Shown here piece by piece: positions 56,802 through 64,000 of a stretch of DNA of 64,000 nt; position 1 is the stretch's first letter; each line of letters begins with the position of its first letter. The notes under the pieces were generated by a model. That model saw nothing but the letters and a program-made list of their open reading frames with translations, searched no databases and was not told where the DNA came from. Source of the DNA: Pyxidicoccus xibeiensis (GTDB lineage Bacteria > Myxococcota > Myxococcia > Myxococcales > Myxococcaceae); NCBI RefSeq assembly GCF_024198175.1, contig NZ_JAJVKV010000010.1:1-64000 (forward strand), in the 5' to 3' direction. The translations under genes were made by a program, and so were the position numbers.

Positions 56802-56854
56802 GGGGGGTCGGACTAGCAGACACCCCCGGACGGGGCAAGGCGTCTCGTGATTGA

Positions 56855-56868
56855 ATGCTGGCCAGCAT
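56855..56868. promoter_or_regulatory. Perfect 14-base palindrome, possible operator
   Basis: ATGCTGGCCAGCAT in the gap between the divergent cytochrome c and BamE-like genes. The position between two starts suits a dimeric regulator, but no regulator gene is nearby. Confidence 0.35.
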
Positions 56869-56914
56869 CATCCGTTTGAAAGAGTGTGCTTTTCCGTTAG
56901 GGAGAGGAGTCGTG

Positions 56915-57382
56915 ATGCGGACCCTGACCATCCTCGCCGTGCTCGCCATTGCCGTCCCCGCTGCCGCCAAGCCCTGGCAGGGCATCGAGCCGGGCTCGTC
57001 CAAGCGCGAGGAAATCATCAAGAAGTTCGGTGAGCCTTCCCGCACCGTCACCCAGGACGGCAAGGAGATCATCGCCTACCTGGGCAAGGAGGCCATCAAG
57101 GGCACGACGCAGGCCCAATTCAAGGTGGACCCCGGCTCGCAGCTCGTGGAGCGCATCGACGTGTTCCCCGGTCCGGTCATCGACAAGGAGACCATCGAGA
57201 ACAGCTACGGCCCTGCCTGCCCGTCCGGCGCAGCGCCCGCCACCCCGTGCTACATGCGCAAGCTGACGGACGACTTCCGCACCTACTTCCTCTACCCCAA
57301 GCTGGGGCTGGCCATCTTCTTCAACGAGGACGGCAAGACGGTGCAGTCGTTCACCTTCACCACGCAGAAGGCCGCGAAGTAG
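56915..57382 (+). CDS. Exported BamE-like protein
   Basis: 155 residues. Signal peptide MRTLTILAVLAIAVPAAAK, then KPWQGIEPGSSKREEIIKKFGEPSRTVTQDGKEIIAYLG, the helix-turn-strand of the BamE/SmpA fold (GSSKREEIIKKFGEPS). Not a lipoprotein. Cys pair CPSGAAPATPC. GAGGAG lies 5 bases before the ATG. 11 bases upstream of coaE. May be a chaperone-like lid or envelope component; partner unknown. Confidence 0.7.
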   Translation: MRTLTILAVLAIAVPAAAKPWQGIEPGSSKREEIIKKFGEPSRTVTQDGKEIIAYLGKEAIKGTTQAQFKVDPGSQLVERIDVFPGPVIDKETIENSYGPACPSGAAPATPCYMRKLTDDFRTYFLYPKLGLAIFFNEDGKTVQSFTFTTQKAAK

Positions 57383-57392
57383 GCCCGGGCCC

Positions 57393-57989
57393 GTGCACGT
57401 CTTCGGGCTGACGGGCGGCATCGCCTCCGGCAAGAGCACCGTCACCCGGATGCTCCGGGAGCTGGGCGCCCACGTGCTGGACGCGGACGTGCTCGCCCGC
57501 GAGGTCGTGGAGCCGGGCACCCCGGGGCTGGCCGCCGTGGCGGAGCGCTTCCCCGGCGTGCTGGGCCCGGACGGCCGGTTGGACCGGGTGAAGCTGGGCG
57601 CACGCGTGTTCTCGGACCCCGCCGAGCGCGCCGCCCTCAACGCCATCATCCACCCGCTGGTGCGCGACGCCTTCGCCGCGAAGGTGCAGGCGCTGGAGGC
57701 CCAGGGGGTGGAGCGCGTCATCTACGACGTCCCCCTCCTCATCGAGAGCGGCATGCACGGCTGGATGGAGGGGGTGGTGGTGGTGTGGGTGCCGCGGGAC
57801 GTGCAGAAGGCCCGGCTGATGTCCCGGGACGGGCTGGACGCCGCCGCCGCCGAGGCCCGGCTGGCCGCCCAGCTCCCCCTGGACGAGAAGCGGGCGCACG
57901 CCACCTGGCTCATCGACAACAGCCAGGACGTGGCGTCCACCCGGGCCCAGGTGGAGTCCGTCTGGCGGGCCATGCTCGCGCGCGGCTGA
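57393..57989 (+). CDS. coaE: Dephospho-CoA kinase
   Basis: 198 residues from a GTG. Last step of coenzyme A synthesis. P-loop GGIASGKST at 8-16, HVLDADVLAREVVEPG, PLLIESGM and VWVPRDVQKARLMSRDGL (lid) are all in order. Length matches family. Confidence 0.95.
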   Translation: MHVFGLTGGIASGKSTVTRMLRELGAHVLDADVLAREVVEPGTPGLAAVAERFPGVLGPDGRLDRVKLGARVFSDPAERAALNAIIHPLVRDAFAAKVQALEAQGVERVIYDVPLLIESGMHGWMEGVVVVWVPRDVQKARLMSRDGLDAAAAEARLAAQLPLDEKRAHATWLIDNSQDVASTRAQVESVWRAMLARG

Positions 57990-58012
57990 CGGGCGGGTAT
58001 GCTGCGCGCCGC

Positions 58013-59182
58013 ATGAGCGAGACGCGCAAGAAGGCCGGCGGCGCCGGGACGTACTTCCTCACCGGCTACCCCGGGTTCATCGGCAAGCGGCTGGTGGAGC
58101 ACATCGCGCGGGAGGACCCGAAGGGGCACATCTACGCGCTGGTGCAGCCCAAGCACCTCAAGGAAGCGCAGCAGCACGCGGCGAAGGTGAAGGGCGCCCC
58201 CGTGGAGCTGCTCACCGGCGACGTGGTGGACATGCACCTGGGCCTGTCCGGCGAGGAGTACCAGCGCCTGTGCGAGCGGGTGACGGACATCTTCCACCTG
58301 GCGGCGGTGGCCCAGCTGGGCGTGCCCAAGGACACCGCGTGGCGGGTGAACGTGGACGGCACCCGCAACATGCTGGAGCTGGCGCGCGACTGCGCGCACC
58401 TGGCGCGCTTCAACTACTTCTCCACCTGCTACGTGTCGGGCGACCGCGTGGGCGTCATCGCCGAGGACGAGCTGGACCGCGGCCAGGGCTTCCGCAACGC
58501 CTACGAGGAGACGAAGTTCCAGGCGGAGCGGCTCGTGCAGCGCGCCGGCGCCAACCTCCCCATCACCGTCTTCCGGCCCTCCAGCGTGGTGGGCGACTCG
58601 CGCACGGGCGAAATCGACCGCTTCGAGGGGCCCTACTACCTGGGCATCCTGCTCGTCACGTCCCCACTGGTGGTGCCCCTGCCGCTGCCGGGCAACGGCG
58701 TGGCGCCGCTCAACGTGGTGCCGGTGGACTACGTGGTGGACGCGGTGCTGCGGCTGTCCAAGGACCCGCGCGCCGCGGGGCGCACCTTCCACCTGGTGGA
58801 CCCCAACCCCATGAGCGCGCGCCGCGTGTACGAGCTCATCGCGGAGAAGTCGAACAAGAAGCTGCCGCGCTTCAACCTCTCCGCCCGGGCGGCGGACGTG
58901 ATGCTGCGGCTGCCCGTGCTGGAGAAGCTGGCCCGGCCCCAGCGCGCCGCCATCAGCTACGTGAACCACCTGGCCATCTACAACTGCCACAACACGCTGG
59001 AGCTGCTGGACGGCACGGGCGTGCGCTGCCCTCCCCTCTCCTCCTATCTGGACCAGCTGGTGGCCTACGTGCGCGAGCAGTACCGCAAGCGCCGCGAGGG
59101 CTCCGAGGAGGACGACCCGCTGGACCACGGCCCTTCACCGGAGCGTGAAGAAACCGACGCCTCGCCCCGTCAGGGCCGCTGA
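58013..59182 (+). CDS. Extended SDR / thioester-reductase-like protein
   Basis: 389 residues. NAD(P)-binding GYPGFIG at 18-24, LLTGDVVDMHLGL, IFHLAAVAQLG, and YEETK (Y-x3-K) as in extended SDRs of the acyl-reductase (male-sterility) type. C-terminal helical domain and a charged tail. Could reduce an acyl thioester or epimerise a sugar; neighbours (coaE, MaoC-like pair) suggest acyl chemistry. Confidence 0.78.
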   Translation: MSETRKKAGGAGTYFLTGYPGFIGKRLVEHIAREDPKGHIYALVQPKHLKEAQQHAAKVKGAPVELLTGDVVDMHLGLSGEEYQRLCERVTDIFHLAAVAQLGVPKDTAWRVNVDGTRNMLELARDCAHLARFNYFSTCYVSGDRVGVIAEDELDRGQGFRNAYEETKFQAERLVQRAGANLPITVFRPSSVVGDSRTGEIDRFEGPYYLGILLVTSPLVVPLPLPGNGVAPLNVVPVDYVVDAVLRLSKDPRAAGRTFHLVDPNPMSARRVYELIAEKSNKKLPRFNLSARAADVMLRLPVLEKLARPQRAAISYVNHLAIYNCHNTLELLDGTGVRCPPLSSYLDQLVAYVREQYRKRREGSEEDDPLDHGPSPEREETDASPRQGR

Positions 59183-59184
59183 CC

Positions 59185-60105
59185 ATGCGTACGCACGCCT
59201 CGCTCCTCGCCCTCGCGGCGGCCCTCGTCACCTCCGCCTGTGTCGTCGATTCCGGTGGCGACACGCCCGTCTGTGGCCCGTCCACCTGCCGTGAGCCCAA
59301 CCGCGGCCAGTGCGTCATCGAGGCGGACGAGGCGCGGTGCCTGTGCGACCCGGGCTACGTGGCCCGCCCCAGCGGCGCGTGCGAGCGCGTGAGCGAGGCC
59401 AACTGCGCCGAGCACCCCGGGGACGGCGCGGAGCCGGACGACTGTCAGGCCCGCGCGCGGCCGCTGGTGCCGGACGGACGGCCGCATCCCCAGAGCATCG
59501 ACCCGATTGGCGACCTGGACTTCTTCCGCTTCGAGGGCCGGGCGGGCCGCATCTACGCGGTGACGGTGGTGCCCGAGGGCGGCAGCCTGCTGCCCCGCGT
59601 GGACGCGTTCGACCAGGGCGGTGCGTGGCTGGACTCGGTGGATGGCCGGCCGCGCGTGGACATGTCCTTCAAGACGCCCACCACGGCGCCCTACTTCCTG
59701 CGGGTCAGCCACTCGCCGCTGGACATCTCCGCGGCCACCGGCCCGTACGTGCTGACCTTCACCGAGCTGGGCGAGGACGACCACGGGGACGAGCCGGACT
59801 TCGCGACGAGCCTCGTCCCGGACCCGACGGACAGCGTCTTCGGGCGCTTCGAGTACCGGGGCGATGAGGACTGGTTCGAGTTCTCCGCGCTCAGCGGGCG
59901 CAGCTACCGCCTCCACTTCGATGGCGCTTCGAGCCGCGTGCTGCCGGTGGTGGAGGTGTACCTCTCCAGTGACTTGCGGCGGCCGCTCTTCTCGCGCCGC
60001 AACCCCACGGTGGAGTTCACCGTGCCCTCGAGCGGCACCGCGTTCGTGGTGCTCTACATGCCGGATGGAAGCCAGGGCAGCTACGCCTACAACTTCCTGG
60101 ACTGA
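59185..60105 (+). CDS. Lipoprotein with PPC-like domains
   Basis: 306 residues. Signal with Cys19 (VTSAC). A Cys-rich EGF-like segment CGPSTCREPNRGQCVIEADEARCLCDPGYVA, then two beta-sandwich domains of bacterial pre-peptidase C-terminal type (GDLDFFRFEGRAGRIYAVTV and GDEDWFEFSALSGRSYRLHF). No protease. ATG two bases after the SDR stop. Confidence 0.8.
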   Translation: MRTHASLLALAAALVTSACVVDSGGDTPVCGPSTCREPNRGQCVIEADEARCLCDPGYVARPSGACERVSEANCAEHPGDGAEPDDCQARARPLVPDGRPHPQSIDPIGDLDFFRFEGRAGRIYAVTVVPEGGSLLPRVDAFDQGGAWLDSVDGRPRVDMSFKTPTTAPYFLRVSHSPLDISAATGPYVLTFTELGEDDHGDEPDFATSLVPDPTDSVFGRFEYRGDEDWFEFSALSGRSYRLHFDGASSRVLPVVEVYLSSDLRRPLFSRRNPTVEFTVPSSGTAFVVLYMPDGSQGSYAYNFLD

Positions 60106-60138
60106 GCGCGGCGCGGTGGCGTGGTAGACAGCAAGGTG

Positions 60139-60534
60139 ATGCCACGCACCTTCCAGCCAGGCGACACCTTCACGCACGTCCGCGAGTGCGACCGGTACCG
60201 GCCGGTCTACTACGCGGGTGCTTCCGGGGACTTCAACCCCATCCACATCGACCCCGAGGCGGGAAAGGCCGTCGGGCTCGGCGGCAACATCCTCCAGGGG
60301 CTGTGCACGCTGGGCTGGGCGGTGGAGGCCGTCGGCAACTTCGTGGGAGACCCGGGCCGGGTGCGGCGCGTGCGGGTGCGCTTCTCGAAGCCGGTGCGCC
60401 CCGAAGACACCATCACCTTCCAGGGCCGTGTCACCGCCATCCAGGACGGCCGGCTCACGGCGGAAGTCTCCGCCACCAACCAGCGCGGCGAGGACGTCCT
60501 CAAGGGCGCCGTCGTCGAAGCCTCCATCGAATGA
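60139..60534 (+). CDS. MaoC-like dehydratase subunit
   Basis: 131 residues. Hot-dog fold enoyl-CoA hydratase of the MaoC/HadB kind: YAGASGDFNPIHIDPEAGKAVGLGG contains the D-x4-H catalytic pair (D and H in DFNPIH), then RVRVRFSKPVRPEDTITFQGRV. Partner to the next gene, overlapping by four bases; the two resemble the HadA/HadB (R)-hydroxyacyl dehydratase heterodimer of mycobacteria. ATG preferred over GTG 60121. Confidence 0.82.
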   Translation: MPRTFQPGDTFTHVRECDRYRPVYYAGASGDFNPIHIDPEAGKAVGLGGNILQGLCTLGWAVEAVGNFVGDPGRVRRVRVRFSKPVRPEDTITFQGRVTAIQDGRLTAEVSATNQRGEDVLKGAVVEASIE

Positions 60535-61022
60535 CGCCCATGGCCCTCGACAAGAGCCTCATCGGCCGTGAGTACGGCCCCTTCGTCTACACGCTCGGCG
60601 CGGAGAAGATGCGCGAGTTCGCCCTCGCCATCGGCGGCGCGCAGCCCGGCGCCGGCACGCCCGGCGAGCCGCCCCCCCACGTCAGCCCGCTCCTCTACGA
60701 CGCGCAGGCCGCGAAGGCCGGGCCGTATGGCGACCTCATCGCCTTCCCCAGCTTCGCCGTCGTCTTCGCCATCCGCCCGTTCAGCGCCGCCCTCACCGAC
60801 CCGCAGCTGGGCATCCAAATCACCAACGTCGTGCATGGCGAGCAGGAGCTGGAGTTCCTGGACGTCATGCGCCCCGGCGACGTGATGACCAGCACCGGGC
60901 GCATCGCGGACATCTACGAGAAGGCCCGGATGGGCTTCATCGTCGTCACCAGCGAGTCGCGCAACCAGCACGGCACGGTGGTGGTGAAGGGCACCTGGAC
61001 GGGCGTCGTCCGGAACTCCTGA
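60531..61022 (+). CDS. FAS1-like dehydratase subunit (MaoC N-terminal-type)
   Basis: 163 residues. Hot-dog domain lacking the D-x-N-x-x-H catalytic motif: SLIGREYGPFVYTLGAEKMREFALAIGG opening and VVHGEQELEFLDVMRPGDVMTSTGRI core are those of the MaoC dehydratase N-terminal subunit (HadA-like). Start overlaps the previous stop (ATGA). Non-catalytic half of the heterodimer. Confidence 0.8.
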   Translation: MTPMALDKSLIGREYGPFVYTLGAEKMREFALAIGGAQPGAGTPGEPPPHVSPLLYDAQAAKAGPYGDLIAFPSFAVVFAIRPFSAALTDPQLGIQITNVVHGEQELEFLDVMRPGDVMTSTGRIADIYEKARMGFIVVTSESRNQHGTVVVKGTWTGVVRNS

Positions 61023-61031
61023 GCCGGGCCC

Positions 61032-62522
61032 TCACCCCGCGGAGGCCAGCCGCCTGGCCGCGGACGGCAGCCGGGCCAGGAAGCGCAGCGCGTTGACGCC
61101 GGGCAGGAAGAAGTAGCCCCCGCCCCGGACGTCGACGAAGCGGGTGAGGCCCTCGATGCGCCGGGCAATTGGGAAGTCGGGGATGGTCACCGTGCCGGCC
61201 GCCTCGCCATGCAGCGCGCGGACCTCGCCCGGCCCTGCCTCGGGGTTGTCCCCGAGCAGCGGGTCCTTGCTGTCGAAGTGCCCGTTGAACTTCGTGCTGT
61301 TCAGCCAGCTGTGCTGGATGAGCTCGAACTGGCGCCGGAGGTTGGCGTTGAGCGCGATGAAGATGAGCCCCCGCGCTTCCCCGCCCTGCGCGCCGTCCGG
61401 CTCGTGATAGGGCCTGCCGCGCCGCAGGAGCTGATGGCGCGCCACCACCTTCAGGGACGCCTCTCGGTTGCCGGGGATGAGCCCGTCGCGGGGGTTGGCG
61501 CGGCGGATGTGCGCTCCGAGCGGGCACATGAGCCCCTGGGGGTCCTGCGCATAGGAGAAGCAGTTGTTGCGGCTCGGGTCCTCGCCCAGCCCGGGGTCGT
61601 CCTGCGCCGGGCACAGGGACGTGGGCGCGCCGCTGCGCCAGCGGCCCACGAGCCGGGCGGCCAGCCACTCGCGCTCCCTGGCATCGCGGCTGTGCGCGTC
61701 CAGGAACGCCTCGAAGGCCTCCACGTCCTGCCGCAGCTTGCGGAGGACCAGGTAGGTGCCGTTGCGGCCCAGGTCCTTCAGCACCGCGCCTGCCCCGACT
61801 CCGGGAAGGTGCTGGCCGGCATCGAGTGCGGCGGGCACGGCGGGCGACAGGGGCTGCTCTCCATAGGCATTCTCGTAGCCGAGGATGAACTCTCCCGGCT
61901 TGACGCTCAGGCCCTGGGTGGACGGCTTGTGGTACCCCTCGATGCCGGGCTGGGTGATGCCATCGCTGAAGCCGAACGGCTCCTTGAGCTTCTCCCCCGG
62001 CCTGGCCAGCTGCACCGTGTCCTGGCGCGCGAGCTCCTTCAGCCCATGGGCCGTGTAGTGCTCGCGCTGCCGGGCATGGAGGGCCTCCAGCACCCCACGG
62101 TGCCCCTCGCTTCCCGCGGCGTAGAGCATGAGCACCAGGTGGATGGGCGCACCGGGCCCGCCGTAGTCCCAGTTCCCGGGCGCGCTGCGGCCCGTGTCTC
62201 CCAGCACGCGCGAGCGATTCTCGTGGGCCATTCCCTCCAGGAACTCCAGGGGGAAGGTGTCCAGCACGTCGTCCGCGAGCCCCAGCGCCCGCAGTCCCTC
62301 CGCGGTGAGGGCGACGTGCAGCGCCGACTCCGCCCTTCCCCGTCCGGCCTGGACCTGCTGGACGTGCGCCTCGGTCGTCACCTCGTTCGCGAGCCGGCCC
62401 AGCCAGTGTCTTGCCCGCTCGGCGTCCCCGAACTGGAGGAACACATGGCGCGCGAGGCGCAGTCCTCCATGCGCGGTGAAGAGGATGGCCTGGATGTCCT
62501 CGAAGTCGAATCGGCTCTGCAT
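61032..62522 (-). CDS. Dyp-type peroxidase family protein
   Basis: 496 residues. Haem-dependent dye-decolorising peroxidase family: GFSDGITQPGIEG holds the distal Asp (GFxDG) and MCPLGAHIRRANPRD the proximal His. The N-terminal ferredoxin-like half (IQAILFTAHGGLRLARHVFLQFGD) is present. No signal peptide or Tat motif, so cytoplasmic or encapsulin-loaded. GGAGG precedes the ATG. Follows the partner gene by 26 bases on the same strand. Confidence 0.85.
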   Translation of the reverse strand: MQSRFDFEDIQAILFTAHGGLRLARHVFLQFGDAERARHWLGRLANEVTTEAHVQQVQAGRGRAESALHVALTAEGLRALGLADDVLDTFPLEFLEGMAHENRSRVLGDTGRSAPGNWDYGGPGAPIHLVLMLYAAGSEGHRGVLEALHARQREHYTAHGLKELARQDTVQLARPGEKLKEPFGFSDGITQPGIEGYHKPSTQGLSVKPGEFILGYENAYGEQPLSPAVPAALDAGQHLPGVGAGAVLKDLGRNGTYLVLRKLRQDVEAFEAFLDAHSRDAREREWLAARLVGRWRSGAPTSLCPAQDDPGLGEDPSRNNCFSYAQDPQGLMCPLGAHIRRANPRDGLIPGNREASLKVVARHQLLRRGRPYHEPDGAQGGEARGLIFIALNANLRRQFELIQHSWLNSTKFNGHFDSKDPLLGDNPEAGPGEVRALHGEAAGTVTIPDFPIARRIEGLTRFVDVRGGGYFFLPGVNALRFLARLPSAARRLASAG

Positions 62523-62548
62523 GTCGTGCCTCCTTCCGGTGTGAGTGC

Positions 62549-63976
62549 CTACAGCAACTGCAACCACTGCCTGCGCTTGAGCGGGTCGGAGCCCACGTCC
62601 GCCCATGAGCGGATCTCCCGGTTGCGCCGGATGTTGGCGACGCTCTTGTCGGGATGCCGGCTGTACCAGGCCAGGGTGGGGAGCTGGTGCTCGCGGACCC
62701 ACTGCTTGAAGGCCTCCGCCCTGTCCGAGCCCAGCTCGAGCGTGAAGGGCAGCCCCTTCTTCGACGGCGTCCAGCGCAAGCGCGTCTTCGGGAAGCCCTG
62801 GGTGTTGCACCAGATGGTCGTCAGCCCGATGCCGCCCCGGTCGATGAAGCTGCCGAGGTAGTTCTCCCAGCTCCCGTCGTAGTTGCTGAAGAAGAGCAGG
62901 CTGTGCCGCCCGCGGGTGAGCAGGGGCCAGCGGAGCGCGGGCCAGGCCTGCCGGCCCCCGTCGATGAGGAGCCAGCGCGCGAAGTGGATGCCTTCGATTC
63001 CGCCGAGGTGGCCCTGGGTGAACCAGAGCTTTGCCAGCCGCCCCCATCCCCACAGCACCATCCGGAGCGCGGGGCGCCGCAGCAGTCCCGGCTTCAGCGC
63101 CACGTAGTGCGTGAGGTGGTTCTGCCCCTGGAGGTCTTCCCGGGCATGCAGCCGCTCCAACCTCGGCGTGCGCCGGGGTTGCGCGCGGTGTCCCAAGCGC
63201 GCCCTGCACTGCTCCCACGCGGACGACAGGACGTCCTGGCCCAGCAGCAGGGCCGCGACGACCACGGAGGGGAGGATGGGGGAGGTCCGGAGGACGCGGA
63301 CCGGAAGGCTGCGGCCGAGCCTCGTGCGCCAGGACTCGCGCCTCGTCCGTGAGCCGGGCGGAAGGCGGCTTCGCATCGCCGCTCCGCCGAGCGCCTGGGC
63401 CACGAAGCCGTGGCACAGGTCGACCAGCTGGTCGGCGCGCACGTCCTCCGCGCCCCGCGCCGACTTCGCGAGCCCCGGCCGGGTGGACTCCAGGCCCGTG
63501 ACGATGAGCCGATGGAAGTACCAGTGCGCGCGGTCGTCCTCGTCAATCTGGTGGGCGGGCAGGCCGGGATAGGCCGTGTACAGGAACGCGGCCTCGCGGG
63601 AGTGCGCGCGGAAGAAGGCCTCGAACCCGTCGGCGTCGGCCCCGGGCGCCTGCTCGCAGTGGCTGTAGAGCTGGGCCCTCAGCGCGTCCCCGGCCTCCCG
63701 GTGGAGCTCGCGCAGGAACACGTCGCGGGGGCCCTCGAAGCTGGCCTCGCAGACGAGCCGTGGAGCGCCCTCTGTTCCGTGCACGTCGCGCGGCCCCGGC
63801 ACCAGCACCCAGCTCAGGAAGTGCGCCGTCTCCAGCCGCTGGAAGGGGATGTGCGGATTGCCACGGATGTCGTCGCCAATCCTCGCCAGCCGGGCCTCCA
63901 GCAGCTCCGGCTCGGAGCGGACCGGTACGATGGCGGTCAGCGTGTCCCGTGTGCGATTGAAGCGTCTGGGCCCCAT
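62549..63976 (-). CDS. Unknown protein linked to the Dyp-type peroxidase
   Basis: 475 residues. N-terminus DTLTAIVPVRSEPELLEARLARIGDDI and APRLVCEASFEGPRDVFLRELH have the look of ferredoxin-like alpha/beta barrels; one membrane stretch near LPSVVVAALLLGQDVL; C-terminal motif LFFSNYDGSWENYLGSFIDRG and IGLTTIWCNTQGFPKTRLRW (Cys, His and Asp present) looks functional. No family recognised. GGAGG 9 bases before the ATG. Likely one operon with the peroxidase. Confidence 0.75.
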   Translation of the reverse strand: MGPRRFNRTRDTLTAIVPVRSEPELLEARLARIGDDIRGNPHIPFQRLETAHFLSWVLVPGPRDVHGTEGAPRLVCEASFEGPRDVFLRELHREAGDALRAQLYSHCEQAPGADADGFEAFFRAHSREAAFLYTAYPGLPAHQIDEDDRAHWYFHRLIVTGLESTRPGLAKSARGAEDVRADQLVDLCHGFVAQALGGAAMRSRLPPGSRTRRESWRTRLGRSLPVRVLRTSPILPSVVVAALLLGQDVLSSAWEQCRARLGHRAQPRRTPRLERLHAREDLQGQNHLTHYVALKPGLLRRPALRMVLWGWGRLAKLWFTQGHLGGIEGIHFARWLLIDGGRQAWPALRWPLLTRGRHSLLFFSNYDGSWENYLGSFIDRGGIGLTTIWCNTQGFPKTRLRWTPSKKGLPFTLELGSDRAEAFKQWVREHQLPTLAWYSRHPDKSVANIRRNREIRSWADVGSDPLKRRQWLQLL

Positions 63977-64000
63977 GAGTGAATCCCTCCGTAAAGAACG

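Overview
The window is a stretch of chromosome from a high-GC, delta-proteobacteria-like bacterium, most probably a myxobacterium (Myxococcota, Myxococcus/Corallococcus type). The pointers are extreme G/C preference at third codon positions, many lipoproteins and secreted proteins without recognisable function, a DUF6178-type protein, HTTM/DUF5819-like membrane proteins, a lone KaiC-like ATPase with a receiver protein, and long surface proteins made of carboxypeptidase-regulatory-like domains. All assignments come from reading translated sequence; no database search was possible.

Layout. 1-1161: a stable-RNA/translation operon on the minus strand, tRNA-Thr(TGT), tRNA-Tyr(GTA), tRNA-Gly(TCC), tRNA-Thr(GGT), then tuf (cut by the window edge), with a good sigma-70-type promoter. 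1187-5550: rlmB, a DsbD-N-like secreted protein, a RimK-like ATP-grasp ligase, a VWA lipoprotein and a DsrE-like protein, all minus. 5632-14951: mostly plus strand: HEAT-repeat protein, HAD phosphatase, an Ala/Glu-rich unknown, hrpB helicase, divergent GNAT/MFS genes, a secreted unknown and a possible FliK/HrpP-like length-control protein. 15031-18297 (minus): fdxA, an archaeal/fungal-type asd, a rhodanese and an acyl-CoA dehydrogenase. 18405-18577: tRNA-Cys with its own promoter and terminator. 18629-26564: beta-helix protein, SpoIID-like lipoprotein, TonB-like protein, CDF transporter, and a KaiC-like plus receiver operon.

26754-33665 is a one-carbon/amino-acid block: gcvT-gcvH-gcvP (minus) faces metF, a small membrane protein and homoserine dehydrogenase (plus); folD lies further on at 43689-44537. 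33704-38562 (minus) is an accessory-looking block: DUF5819/SdpA-like protein, translationally coupled HTTM (SdpB-like) protein, an 85-residue exported peptide with a duplicated YYYEI motif, then a large anchored multi-domain protein. It is preceded by an A+T-rich 293-base gap and is the best candidate for an undescribed system.

38856-48356 holds an ADP-ribosylglycohydrolase-like protein, small lipoproteins, an SRPBCC protein, BamE-like and DUF6973-like proteins, folD, a DjlA-like co-chaperone, an Smr protein, a variant adenosine-deaminase-like enzyme and pyrD. 48459-56801 (minus) holds a DUF4097-like protein, glycosyltransferase plus O-antigen ligase, DUF6178, a beta-propeller lipoprotein, engB and a tetrahaem cytochrome c. 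56915-61022 (plus) has a BamE-like protein, coaE, an extended SDR/acyl reductase, a PPC-domain lipoprotein and a pair of MaoC-type dehydratase subunits. The end (61032-63976, minus) is a Dyp-type peroxidase with an unknown partner. No IS element, prophage, CRISPR array or rRNA gene was seen. No gene-free gap exceeds 300 bases.
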